Shown here one piece after another: positions 16,738 through 25,849 of a stretch of 64,000 nt of DNA. The stretch is from Streptomyces asiaticus (lineage in GTDB: Bacteria; Actinomycetota; Actinomycetes; Streptomycetales; Streptomycetaceae): positions 7,316,001 through 7,380,000 of the forward strand of contig NZ_JAGSHX010000006.1 of NCBI RefSeq assembly GCF_018138715.1, in the 5' to 3' direction. A program made the translations under genes and the position numbers. Under the pieces are notes generated by a model that did not search any database, was not told where the DNA came from, and was given only the letters and a program-made list of their open reading frames with translations. Within the stretch, counting starts at the first letter, position 1, and each line of letters starts with the position of its first letter.

Positions 16738-19351
16738 GCTTCAGCTCGGCGACTGGATCAACTCCGGCGTCAACTGGCTCCGAGACAATCTGAGCTGGCT
16801 CTTCGACTTCATCTCCAGCGTCGTCCAGGGCATGTACGACGGGGTGAACACGGTGCTCAGCGGCCCCGAGCCGCTGCTGCTCGCGGGCATCCTGGCGCTG
16901 CTCGCCTGGTGGCTGCGCGGGCTGCTGCCCGCCGTGCTCGCCTTCCTGGGATTCGCCCTCATCGACTCGATCGAGTTGTGGGGCGAGGCGATGAACACCC
17001 TCGCACTGGTGCTGGTCGCCGGTGTGATCACCATCGTGTTCGCGGTGCCGCTCGGCATCTGGGCCTCGCGCAACCGCGCGGTGAGCGCCGTGATCCGTCC
17101 GGTGCTGGACTTCATGCAGACGATGCCCGCCTTCGTCTACCTGATCCCCGGCATCTTCTTCTTCGGCCTCGGGGTGGTCCCCGGTGTCGTCGCCACCGTC
17201 ATCTTCTCGATGCCCCCGGGCGTCCGCATGACGGAACTGGGCATCCGGCAGGTGGACGCGGAGCTGGTCGAGGCGGCCGACGCCTTCGGCACCCATCCGC
17301 GCCGCACCCTGCTGCGCGTCCAGCTCCCGCTGGCCCTGCCCACCATCATGGCGGGCGTCAACCAGGTGATCATGCTGGCGCTGTCCATGGTCGTCATCGC
17401 CGGTATGGTCGGCGCCGAGGGCCTGGGCTCCACCGTCTTCCAGGCGATCAGCTCCGTGGATGTGGCCATGGGCTTCGAGGGCGGTATCGCGGTCGTCATC
17501 CTGGCCATGTACCTGGACCGGATGACCAGCGCGCTCAATCAGCGCGTCTCCCCGCTGGCCCGCCGCGCGCTGGCCAAGGAGAAGGCCAAGGCGCTCAGCG
17601 GCCTGAAGGTGCTGCACTGGCGCCCCGCGACCTCCGTCGCCATGGTCGGTGTGGTCGTCCTGGCGCTGGTCGCCGGCGGTATGAGCATGTTCGGCGGCGA
17701 TAACGAGGGCCCCAAGGTCTCCGCCAACGTCGGCAAGGGCCAGTCGGTCAACATCGGCTACATCAACTGGGACGAGGGCGTCGCCTCCACCTTCCTGTGG
17801 AAGGAGCTCCTGGAGCAGCGCGGCTTCAAGCCCAAGGTGCAGTCGTACGACGTCGGCGCGCTGTACACCGGTATGGCCGCGGGCAACATCGACTTCGAGA
17901 CGGACTCCTGGCTGCCCACCACCCACGCCTCGTACTGGTCGAAGTACAAGAGCAAGCTGGAGAACCTGGGCTCCTGGTACGGCCCCACCTCCCTGGAGGT
18001 CGCGGTCCCCTCGTACGTCAAGGGCGTCAAGACCCTGGAGGACCTCGAGAAGAAGTCCAGCACCTTTAAGAAGAAGATCGTCGGCATCGAGCCCGGTGCC
18101 GGTGAGATGAAGCTGATGCAGGACAAGGTCATGCCGGGCTATGGGCTGAACAAGAACTTCAGCCTGGTCAAGGGCTCCACCGCGGCCATGCTCTCGCAGC
18201 TGGACCGCTCCTACGCCAAGAAGGAGCCGATCGCGGTCACCCTGTGGTCCCCGCACTGGGCGTACGACAAGTACAAGCTCACCAAGCTGAAGGACCCCAA
18301 GGGCGCCTTCGGCAAGGGCGACCACATCGACTCCCTCGCGCGCAAGGGCTTCTCCAAGGAGAACCCGCAGGTCGCCAAGTGGATCAAGAACTTCAAGCTG
18401 GACGAGAAGCAGCTCACCAGCCTGGAGTCGGCCATCCAGGACGCCGGTAAGGGCAAGGAGCAGCAGGGCGTGCGCGCCTGGCTGAAGCAGAACCCGGGCA
18501 TGGCCAACAAGCTCGCCCCGGTGCCCGGCGGCGTCGACCAGAAGGGCAAGGACGCGGGCGCCGCGCCGATGATCGGCTACTTCCCGTGGGACGAGGACAT
18601 CGCCACCACCTACCTGTGGAAGAACGTCCTCGAGCGGCGCGGCTACAAGCCGGAGATCAAGCAGTACGACGTCGGCTCCATGTTCACCGGCATGAGCACC
18701 GGACAGGTCGACGTCGAGTTCGACGGCTGGCTACCGGTCGCCCAGAAGCAGTACTGGGACAGATACAAGAAGAACCTGGTCGACGTCGGGTCGTGGTACG
18801 ACAAGACCTCCCTGGAGATCGCGGTGCCGTCCTACGTCAAGGACGTGAAGTCGCTCGCCGACCTCAAGGGGAAGGGCGGCACCTTCGACGGCAAGATCGT
18901 CGGCATCGAGCCCGGGACCGGCGAGATGAAGCTCCTGAAGGGCAAGGTGCTCAAGGAGTACGGCCTGGACAAGGAGTACAAGGTCAGCGACGGCTCCTCG
19001 CCGGCGATGCTGGCCGAGCTGGAGCGGTCGTACGCCAAGAAGGAGCCGGTGGCCGTGGTCCTGTGGACCCCGCACTGGGCCTACACCAAGTACAAGCTGA
19101 CCAAGCTCGCCGACCCGAAGAAGGCGTTCGGGGCCAGCAACCAGCTCCACACCCTCGCCAACAAGTCCTTCCCGAAGAAGTTCCCCGAGTTCAACGGGTG
19201 GCTGAAGAAGTGGCACATGACCGAGAAGGAGCTGGCGACCCTGGAGCAGGCCATCCAGGACGCCGGTAAGGGCAACGAGGAGAAGGGCGTCCAGAAGTGG
19301 ATGGACGCCCACCCCGGCATCGTCGACAAGATGGCGCCGGTGACTTCCTGA
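16730..19351 (+). CDS. Glycine betaine ABC importer: permease fused to two substrate-binding domains
   Basis: An 873-residue fusion. Residues about 1–300 form a multi-helix permease of the OpuAB/ProW type, with an EAA-like loop (ELGIRQVDAELVEAADAFG). A membrane helix near 305–325 (ATSVAMVGVVVLALVAGGMS) then leads outside. Two tandem OpuAC/ProX-type domains follow, about 335–595 and 605–873. They share motifs (IGYINWDEGVASTFLW versus IGYFPWDEDIATTYLW; VGIEPGAGEMKL versus VGIEPGTGEMKL), showing an internal duplication. Aromatic residues for the quaternary ammonium cage are conserved in both (SWYGPTSLEV and SWYDKTSLEI). Permease–receptor fusions are known in OpuA; a double receptor is less usual and would give four receptors per dimeric transporter. 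It is translationally coupled to the ATPase. Confidence 0.93.
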   Translation: MPRLQLGDWINSGVNWLRDNLSWLFDFISSVVQGMYDGVNTVLSGPEPLLLAGILALLAWWLRGLLPAVLAFLGFALIDSIELWGEAMNTLALVLVAGVITIVFAVPLGIWASRNRAVSAVIRPVLDFMQTMPAFVYLIPGIFFFGLGVVPGVVATVIFSMPPGVRMTELGIRQVDAELVEAADAFGTHPRRTLLRVQLPLALPTIMAGVNQVIMLALSMVVIAGMVGAEGLGSTVFQAISSVDVAMGFEGGIAVVILAMYLDRMTSALNQRVSPLARRALAKEKAKALSGLKVLHWRPATSVAMVGVVVLALVAGGMSMFGGDNEGPKVSANVGKGQSVNIGYINWDEGVASTFLWKELLEQRGFKPKVQSYDVGALYTGMAAGNIDFETDSWLPTTHASYWSKYKSKLENLGSWYGPTSLEVAVPSYVKGVKTLEDLEKKSSTFKKKIVGIEPGAGEMKLMQDKVMPGYGLNKNFSLVKGSTAAMLSQLDRSYAKKEPIAVTLWSPHWAYDKYKLTKLKDPKGAFGKGDHIDSLARKGFSKENPQVAKWIKNFKLDEKQLTSLESAIQDAGKGKEQQGVRAWLKQNPGMANKLAPVPGGVDQKGKDAGAAPMIGYFPWDEDIATTYLWKNVLERRGYKPEIKQYDVGSMFTGMSTGQVDVEFDGWLPVAQKQYWDRYKKNLVDVGSWYDKTSLEIAVPSYVKDVKSLADLKGKGGTFDGKIVGIEPGTGEMKLLKGKVLKEYGLDKEYKVSDGSSPAMLAELERSYAKKEPVAVVLWTPHWAYTKYKLTKLADPKKAFGASNQLHTLANKSFPKKFPEFNGWLKKWHMTEKELATLEQAIQDAGKGNEEKGVQKWMDAHPGIVDKMAPVTS

Positions 19352-19373
19352 CCCACCGTCCGCACCACGCACA

Positions 19374-19405
19374 CCGCGGCCCGGAGCGCATGCTCCGGGC
19401 CGCGG
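19374..19405 (+). terminator. Perfect 14-bp hairpin ending the betaine operon
   Basis: Bases 19374–19387 and 19392–19405 are perfectly complementary around a 4-base GCAT loop, 22 bases after the permease-fusion stop. No T-tract follows immediately. It is a strong GC-rich terminator of the Streptomyces type. Confidence 0.8.
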
Positions 19406-19518
19406 TGCTGTGTTGCCCCGTCCTGCGGGCGATGTGCCGTGCCGGGCGCCGTGCCGTGCTGGAGCGGTCGGACGCCGCCGACGCGCTGGTAGGGCCCGTC
19501 GCCCCGTACGGTGGAGCG

Positions 19519-20256
19519 ATGAGCTCTCGCACTCCCGTACGGCGCGTGGTGTCCCTCGTGCCCTCGCTCACCGAGGCCGTCGCCGCCACCGCGCCGGAGC
19601 TGCTCTCCGGGGCGACCGACTGGTGCACCCATCCGCCCGGCCTCACCGCGGAGCGGATCGGTGGCACCAAGAACCCCGACACCGCCCGGATCGCCGCCCT
19701 CGCCCCCGATCTGGTGATCGCCAACGAGGAGGAGAACCGCCCCTCCGACCTCGCCGCGCTGCGCGCCGCGGGTCTCGAGGTCCTGGTGACCGAAGTGCGC
19801 ACCCTGGAGCAGGCGTTCACCGAGCTGGAGCGGGTCCTGGTGCGCGGCTGCGGGCTGGCCCGGCCCGGCTGGCTGGACGCGGCCGAGGCCGCCTGGGCGG
19901 ACGTACGGGCCGGGGGCCCGGTGCGGCACGCCGTCGTACCGGTGTGGCGGCGTCCGTGGATGGTGCTGGGCCGGGACACCTTCGCCGGCGACGTCCTGGC
20001 CCGGCTGGGCGTACGGCACCTCTACAGCGGGCATCCCGAGCGCTACCCCCGGATCCCGATCCAGGAGCTGACGGCGCGGGGGGCGGATCTGGTGGTGCTG
20101 CCCGACGAGCCGTACCGCTTCACGGCCGACGACGGCCCCGAGGCGTTCCCCGGTCTCCCGGCGGCCCTGGTCAGCGGCCGTCACCTCACCTGGTACGGCC
20201 CCTCGCTCGCGGAGGCGCCCGCCGCCCTCACGGCCGCGCTGTCGGCGGCGCGCTGA
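19519..20256 (+). CDS. Helical-backbone metal receptor (BtuF-like periplasmic-binding fold)
   Basis: A 245-residue protein of the TroA/BtuF-like fold, with opening strand RRVVSLVPSLTEAVAATAPE, the WCTHPPGL loop, NPDTARIAALAPDLVIANEEEN and RHLTWYGPSLAEAPAAL near the end. ATG 19519 follows GGAG; longer frames reach into the terminator. No signal peptide or lipobox is visible and no permease or ATPase gene is adjacent. It may therefore be cytosolic rather than a true transport receptor, as is described for several Streptomyces proteins annotated as cobalamin-binding. The ligand (cobalamin, haem or metal chelate) cannot be told. Confidence 0.8.
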   Translation: MSSRTPVRRVVSLVPSLTEAVAATAPELLSGATDWCTHPPGLTAERIGGTKNPDTARIAALAPDLVIANEEENRPSDLAALRAAGLEVLVTEVRTLEQAFTELERVLVRGCGLARPGWLDAAEAAWADVRAGGPVRHAVVPVWRRPWMVLGRDTFAGDVLARLGVRHLYSGHPERYPRIPIQELTARGADLVVLPDEPYRFTADDGPEAFPGLPAALVSGRHLTWYGPSLAEAPAALTAALSAAR

Positions 20257-20385
20257 CTGTACGAGGGCCGGGCGCGGCCTGGGGGAGACGATCCGGCTCA
20301 CCCACCCACCCTCGCCGGCCCGGACCGACCTCACCGAACACCTTTACCGGAACACCTTCACCGGGACACTTTCAACGGAGGACCG

Positions 20386-22053
20386 TTGCTGAACGTCATC
20401 GCCGTACCCATGGCGCCCGAGGCGGCCCGAGCGGTCCGCGACCGCCCCGACGCGCTGATCGCCGCCCCGCTCCCGGACGACGCCGAGGTGCGGGGCGACT
20501 GGATCAGCGCGCCCGGCGCACACGGCGGCGCGGTGATCTATGTGCACGGCGGCGGGTTCGCCCACACGATGCCCGAGGCCGAGCGGGTGATGGCCTATCG
20601 GCTGTCGAAGGCGACCGGACGCCCGGCCCTGCGGGTGGACTACCGGCTGGCGCCCGAACACCCGTATCCCGCGGCGCTCGAGGACGTGCTGGCCGCCTGG
20701 CGCGCTGTGCTGGACGAGGGCGTCCCGGCCGCCGAGGTCGTTCTTGCCGGGGAGTCGGCCGGCGCCACGCTGGTGCTCTCCGCCCTGCTGGAGATCGAGC
20801 GGACCGGCGGTCCGCGGCCCGGTGCCGCGATCGCGGTCTCACCCATCACCGACTTCGCCCTTACGGGCGCGTCGATCGCAGCCAACGACGGTAAGGACGT
20901 ACTGAGCCGGGCCGCGCTCGGTTCCATAAGCGCCCAGTACCTGGCCGACGCGTCCGCCGACCATGCCCCGCAGTCACCGCTGTACGGGGACCCGCGCGGG
21001 CTGCCGCCCCTGCTGATCGCCGTGGGCACGGACGAGGTGCTCCTGGACGACGCCCGCCGCTTCGCCGAGGCGGCCGACACCGCAGGGGTGAGCGTGCGCC
21101 TGGAGGAGTACGAGGGCATGCCGCACGCCTTCCACCTGTCCGAGCCGGGCGAGGTGCTGCTGGACCGGATCGGCCGGTGGCTCGCCGACCCGGTCCGCGT
21201 CTTCACCGTCAGCGCCCCGGACGCGGGCCCCTACGCGCTCACCGGCGGCCCCGACGGCGCCCTGTGGTTCACCTTGGTCCACCAGGGGGCTATCGGCCGC
21301 AGGGACGCCGACGGCCGGATCACCGTCCACTCCGTCGGAGCCAAGCCGACGGTGATCGCCCAAGGGCCCGATGGCGCCTTGTGGTTCAGCGAGTACGGCA
21401 CCCATCGCATCGGCCGGATCGCGGTGGACGGCACGGTCTTCTCCTTCGCCCCGCCGACCGCCGACGGCGGCCCGTACGGGATCGCCGCGGGCCCGGACGG
21501 GGCCATATGGTTCACGCTGTCGGCCGCCGACCGCATCGGGCGGATCACCATGGACGGCGACATCACCGAGTACCCCGCGCCCGGAGCCTTCCCGTCCGCC
21601 ATGGCGGCGGGGGCCGACGGCGCGATGTGGTTCACCCTCAACCAGGGCAACGCCATCGGCCGGATCACGATGGACGGCCGGACGACCGCCCACCCCCTGC
21701 CGACCGAGGCCGCCGCGCCGGTGGGCCTCGCCCAAGGGCCGGACGGCGCCCTGTGGTTCACCGAGATCGGCGCGGGGCAGATCGGCCGCATCACGGTGGA
21801 CGGGACCGTCACCGAGTACCCGCTGCCCGACCGCCAGGCCCGGCCGCATGCGGTCACCGGCGGTCCCGACGGGGCGCTGTGGTTCACCGAATGGGGCCGC
21901 GGCGGGGTCGGGCGCATCACCACGGACGGCCGGATCACGGCGTACGACCTGCCCCGGGCCGACTGCGAACCGCACGGCATCGCCGCGCACGACGGCGCGC
22001 TGTGGTGCGCCCTGGAGACGGGAGCCCTGGCCAGGATCGACGTCCCCCGTTGA
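20386..22053 (+). CDS. Alpha/beta hydrolase fused to virginiamycin B lyase-like propeller
   Basis: A 555-residue two-domain protein starting at TTG 20386 after GGAGGA. Residues 1–268 form a hormone-sensitive-lipase-type hydrolase: oxyanion HGGGF (54–58), nucleophile Ser124 in GESAG, Asp216 in VGTDE and His247 in GMPHAFH. Residues about 272–555 form a Vgb-type beta-propeller of six to seven repeats of the GPDGALWFT type. Streptogramin B lyases use a His and a Glu 14 residues later; here EPHG (His530) and ALE (Glu544) have that exact spacing. The protein could thus deacylate and also linearise a depsipeptide, but activity of the lyase half is inferred. No signal peptide is present. The join at 268–272 is seamless in frame, arguing against a sequencing artefact. 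Confidence 0.85.
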   Translation: MLNVIAVPMAPEAARAVRDRPDALIAAPLPDDAEVRGDWISAPGAHGGAVIYVHGGGFAHTMPEAERVMAYRLSKATGRPALRVDYRLAPEHPYPAALEDVLAAWRAVLDEGVPAAEVVLAGESAGATLVLSALLEIERTGGPRPGAAIAVSPITDFALTGASIAANDGKDVLSRAALGSISAQYLADASADHAPQSPLYGDPRGLPPLLIAVGTDEVLLDDARRFAEAADTAGVSVRLEEYEGMPHAFHLSEPGEVLLDRIGRWLADPVRVFTVSAPDAGPYALTGGPDGALWFTLVHQGAIGRRDADGRITVHSVGAKPTVIAQGPDGALWFSEYGTHRIGRIAVDGTVFSFAPPTADGGPYGIAAGPDGAIWFTLSAADRIGRITMDGDITEYPAPGAFPSAMAAGADGAMWFTLNQGNAIGRITMDGRTTAHPLPTEAAAPVGLAQGPDGALWFTEIGAGQIGRITVDGTVTEYPLPDRQARPHAVTGGPDGALWFTEWGRGGVGRITTDGRITAYDLPRADCEPHGIAAHDGALWCALETGALARIDVPR

Positions 22054-22110
22054 CCTGCCGAGAGGGAGGCGGGCCGGGGGCCGAAGCCCCCGCCCCACCC
22101 CCCGTCACCC

Positions 22111-25100
22111 TCAGCCGTCCACCGAGCAGCAGGAGTCGCGCCGCAGCAGCCGTCCCACCTCCAGCCACTCATCCGCCGACTTCCCGTGCGGCGCGGCCGC
22201 GGCACCGGCCCCCGGGAAGGACTCGACCAGCTCGCGCTGCTCGTACGGCACCCCGCCCCGCAGCACCGACACCGTCCGTACCAGCGTGTCGAAGTCCGTG
22301 AAGGGATCGCCGTCCACGACGGTCAGGTCCGCCAGCTTGCCGACCTCCAGGGTGCCCAGGTCGCGGTCGGCGCCGAAGGCCCGCGCCGGGAGGACGGTCG
22401 CCGTGCGCAGCGCCTCCTCCGGCGACAGCCCGAACCGGTGCAGGGCGCGCAGCGCCATGTGCAGATGGAGGCCCACCGGCACCAGCGGCTGGTCCGTCCC
22501 CAGGGCCACCACCCCGCCCCCGGCGAGGATCCGCTGGTAGACCCCGATCTCTCTGCGCAGCGTGTTCAGCTGGTCCGCGGTCGGTGGCGCCCCGGCGAGC
22601 TGCCGTACGAGCGCGGTGTCCCACGGCGGCATCAGCCGGGTGACCCGCTCGTCCTCGGCCAGCGAGGGGTCCGCCCCGACCAGGGGCGAGGCCGTGAACG
22701 GCGTCGCGATGAGCCGGAAGTCGGAGGTCGCGGTGTAGATCTCCGTCAGGTCCTGCTGGGAGTGCCCGGACGCCGTCGTGGCGTGGCCGTACTCCAGCCG
22801 CTGGGTGGCCTGTAGATGCGTCGTCAGGTCCTGTCCGAGCTGTATGCCGGGTGAGCACAGATGGCTGCCGGTGCGCACGCCGAGCCGCTCATGCGCGAAC
22901 CGGGCCGCCTCCTCCATGATCCAACCCGGTGCGCGCACATAGGTCTTGACGAAGTCCCAGTCGAGCGCGGCGCCGCGCGCCAGGGAACGCCGCAGACCGT
23001 CGCGGGTGCGATGCGCCCGGCCCATGCTGTACGCGACGCGCGGACCGTCCAGCAGCTCACCGGTGGCCAGCAGCCGCGGCCCGGCCAGGGCGCCCGCCGC
23101 GACGGCCTCCCTGAGGCGCGCCTGCTCATAGGCGAACCCGCCGAGGGAGACCGCGGTGGTGATGCCGTACGCGAGCTGGAGGGCGGTCTGACGGCCGCCA
23201 TAGGTGTACTGCCAGGGGTGGGTATGGGCGTCCCACAGCCCGGGGATGACGGTGCGGCCGGAGGCGTCGACGCGCCGCTTCGCGGGCCGCCCGGACCGGT
23301 GCGCCTCCACGGCCGCGATGCGTCCGCCGCGCACCACGATGTCCACGTCCTCGCGTACCGTGCCGCCCTTACGGCCGTCACGACCGGTGCCGCCGCCCTC
23401 CCCGCCGGTGCCGTCCCAGAACCGCCCGGCGTGGACGACGGTGTCCGCGGGGCGCGGCCGCCGGTGGTCCAGCGGGATACGGACCGTCCGGGCGGTGCCG
23501 CTCTTGACGTCCAGCAGCCGCAGCCGGCCCGCCGACAGATACAGGACGCTGCGGGAGTCCCCGGACCAGGAGGGGTGATCGGCGGCCTCGTCGGTCAGCC
23601 GGCGCGGCGCGCCGTCGGGGGTGCCGTCCGCCCTTACCGGCAGCAGCCACAGGGCGGACTCGACGATGAGCGCCATATGGCGGCCATCGGGAGACCAGAC
23701 CGGTCCGGAGTCATAGCGGTCGGAGAGGGAGGTGTGCGGGGCGACGGCGTGCTGCCTGGCCGCACCCGTGCTGACGTCGATCACCCGGATCAGGTTGTAG
23801 CCCTCGCGGAACCGCTGGTTCAGCCGATTGCGATCGCACAGGGCGACATAGCGCCCGTCGGGCGACCAGCTCGGCCGGCCGGGCAGCCCTCCGGCGCCCA
23901 TCGGCGCGGCGAGCACCCGTTCCGTACCGGCGTCGAGATCGCGCAGGACCAGGTTTCCCGACATGTCGACACTGACGAGCCGCTTGCCGTCGGGGGAGAG
24001 CGCGGGATGCACCCGGCCCCCGGAGGCCAGCACGGCCTCATTGCCCGAGGCGAGGTCCCGGCGGCGCACGGCCAGCAGCCCGTCGCGGTCGTCCGCGTAC
24101 ACCAGGGCGCGTCCGTCGGGCGTCCAGGTGGGAGCCAGCAGATACCGGGTGGGGGCCGCCCGCACGACCCGGCGCGGGGCCCGGCCGCCGGAGACGTCGG
24201 CGACCCAGAGGGAGTTGAGGGCGGCGAAGGCCACCTTGCGGCCGTCGGGGGAGAGCGCGGGCAGATGCAGCCCGCGCACCGGCCGCACCCCGCCACCGTC
24301 GAAGTCGTACCGCTTGACGCGATACCGGGGCCGGTTGACGGGGAGGGTGACGGAGAAGGGGATCTCCTCGTACGCAAGCGCCTTACGGTCGGCATCTGCC
24401 GCAAGTGTCTTACGGTCGGATTCCGCCGCAAGCGCCTTATGGTCGGTACCCTCACCGGCGCGCCCGGCCCCGGCAGGGCTCTCACCCCCGGCATCTCCGC
24501 CGACGCCGGACCGCGTCGCCGAGGGCACCCGGAACACCCGGAAGCGCCCGTCCACGGTGAGCAGCAGCTCGTCCCGCGACACCCAACGGGGCGGCACGGG
24601 CTGCACATCGCCCGTGACCACCACCGTCTCCCCGTTCACGACCAGCGTGCAGGAGGCGGCGGGAGCGGCCGTGGTGCGCAGATAGGCGAGATGGCCGCCC
24701 GCCGACACGGACGGCGTCATCACCTGGGCGCCGGCGGTGGGATCGGTGCGCTCGGCCGTGACCGGTCCGGTGCCGTCGGCCCGTACGGAGGCGACGGTGC
24801 GGGCGTTCAGCGTCGTCCCGGCGGGCGCGCCGCGTACGAACAGCACCCGTTCGCCGTCCGCGGACCAGGTGGGGTCGAAGTCCTCCCAGGCCCCGCCCTG
24901 GAGCGGCCCGTCCTGGCCGTCCACCCCCGTGAGCCGGGTGAGCTCACCGCTGGCGACCTCCAGCACCCAGATCCGGTACGGGCTGCCCGCCACGGGATCG
25001 CCGCCGCGCTCGGAGGCGAAGGCGATCCGGGTGCCGTCGGGCGACCAGGCCGGACCGCGGTCGTCCCACGGACCGTCCGTTCGCTGTCGCAAACCGGAGC

Positions 25101-25575
25101 CGTCGGGGCGCAGTGTCCAGATATGGAATCCGCCGCCCCGGTAGGCGCAGACGGCCAGCAGCTTTCCGTCGGGGGAGTACACCGGCCGGGTGGGCTCCAG
25201 ATCGGCCGGTGTGAGCGCGACGGCCTCGCCGCCCTTGCGGGCGACCGACCACAGGACGTTCTGGACCTCGGCGATCAGGCGGTCGCCGGACGGGGAGAGG
25301 GTCGCCGCGCCGTTGGTGGCGGCGGTGAAGGAGAGCGAGCCCACCCGGGCCGGCGCGGCGGCGGCCGTCTCGAGGGGCAGGGTGGCCGCGGTGGCGGCGG
25401 CGGTCCCCACGGCGGCGGCCTGGAGAAAACGCCGCCGCGACAGGGCGAAGACGTCCGCTGTGGCGGGTGAACCGGAAGAGTCCGCCGAATCAAGGGAGTT
25501 GGGCGAGCCGGAAGCGTCTTCCGAACCGGGGGAGTTGGCCGAGCTGGCGGAGAGCGAAGCGTCGTGCGAGTCCAA
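22111..25575 (-). CDS. Tat-exported TolB-like propeller plus amidohydrolase
   Basis: An 1154-residue protein. TTG at 25575 is preceded by AGGAGG. After a Ser/Asp-rich leader of about 45 residues comes a Tat signal (SRRRFLQAAAVGTAAATAA) ending in an Ala-rich cleavage region, so it should be exported folded. Residues about 80–730 hold WD40/TolB-like blades (repeated YSPDGKLLAV and WSPDGTRIAF motifs). The C-terminal 400 residues form an amidohydrolase barrel with metal ligands in DAHTH near residue 780, a later LCSPG/HATT segment, GTDQPL and the closing GTLEVGKLADLTVVDGDPF. Propeller–amidohydrolase fusions are known; substrates are generally undefined. The Ser/Asp-rich stretch before the signal is unusual and may mean that the true start lies nearer the twin arginines. 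Confidence 0.9.
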   Translation of the reverse strand: MDSHDASLSASSANSPGSEDASGSPNSLDSADSSGSPATADVFALSRRRFLQAAAVGTAAATAATLPLETAAAAPARVGSLSFTAATNGAATLSPSGDRLIAEVQNVLWSVARKGGEAVALTPADLEPTRPVYSPDGKLLAVCAYRGGGFHIWTLRPDGSGLRQRTDGPWDDRGPAWSPDGTRIAFASERGGDPVAGSPYRIWVLEVASGELTRLTGVDGQDGPLQGGAWEDFDPTWSADGERVLFVRGAPAGTTLNARTVASVRADGTGPVTAERTDPTAGAQVMTPSVSAGGHLAYLRTTAAPAASCTLVVNGETVVVTGDVQPVPPRWVSRDELLLTVDGRFRVFRVPSATRSGVGGDAGGESPAGAGRAGEGTDHKALAAESDRKTLAADADRKALAYEEIPFSVTLPVNRPRYRVKRYDFDGGGVRPVRGLHLPALSPDGRKVAFAALNSLWVADVSGGRAPRRVVRAAPTRYLLAPTWTPDGRALVYADDRDGLLAVRRRDLASGNEAVLASGGRVHPALSPDGKRLVSVDMSGNLVLRDLDAGTERVLAAPMGAGGLPGRPSWSPDGRYVALCDRNRLNQRFREGYNLIRVIDVSTGAARQHAVAPHTSLSDRYDSGPVWSPDGRHMALIVESALWLLPVRADGTPDGAPRRLTDEAADHPSWSGDSRSVLYLSAGRLRLLDVKSGTARTVRIPLDHRRPRPADTVVHAGRFWDGTGGEGGGTGRDGRKGGTVREDVDIVVRGGRIAAVEAHRSGRPAKRRVDASGRTVIPGLWDAHTHPWQYTYGGRQTALQLAYGITTAVSLGGFAYEQARLREAVAAGALAGPRLLATGELLDGPRVAYSMGRAHRTRDGLRRSLARGAALDWDFVKTYVRAPGWIMEEAARFAHERLGVRTGSHLCSPGIQLGQDLTTHLQATQRLEYGHATTASGHSQQDLTEIYTATSDFRLIATPFTASPLVGADPSLAEDERVTRLMPPWDTALVRQLAGAPPTADQLNTLRREIGVYQRILAGGGVVALGTDQPLVPVGLHLHMALRALHRFGLSPEEALRTATVLPARAFGADRDLGTLEVGKLADLTVVDGDPFTDFDTLVRTVSVLRGGVPYEQRELVESFPGAGAAAAPHGKSADEWLEVGRLLRRDSCCSVDG

Positions 25576-25731
25576 CGGTCCTCCTGGGGCAAGGGAGTTG
25601 TATGGATCGGCAGTCGATACGCGGTACCAAGCGCTTGATCGTTACACACCCCGCGCCCCGGAGGACAGGACCGCGTCGATGCCCTTGGCTTGCGGGCCCG
25701 GCAAAGGGAGAGTGGGCTTCCGTTCGCACCA

Positions 25732-25829
25732 GATCGATTCGACCGGATCGATTCACGCCGGATCGATTCGCACTGGATCGATTCGCACTGGATCGATTCG
25801 CACTGGATCGATTCGCGCCGGATCCATTC
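25732..25829. repeat. Seven tandem 15-bp repeats with GATCGATTC core
   Basis: The core GATCGATTC starts at 25732, 25746, 25761, 25776, 25791 and 25806, with a variant GATCCATTC at 25821. Spacing is 15 bases (first interval 14). Each core contains the palindrome ATCGAT. The array ends 20 bases before the ATG of the hydrolase at 25850 and lies between divergent genes, so it occupies promoter space. Confidence 0.95.
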
Positions 25830-25849
25830 GAGCAAGGAGATGAGACGGC

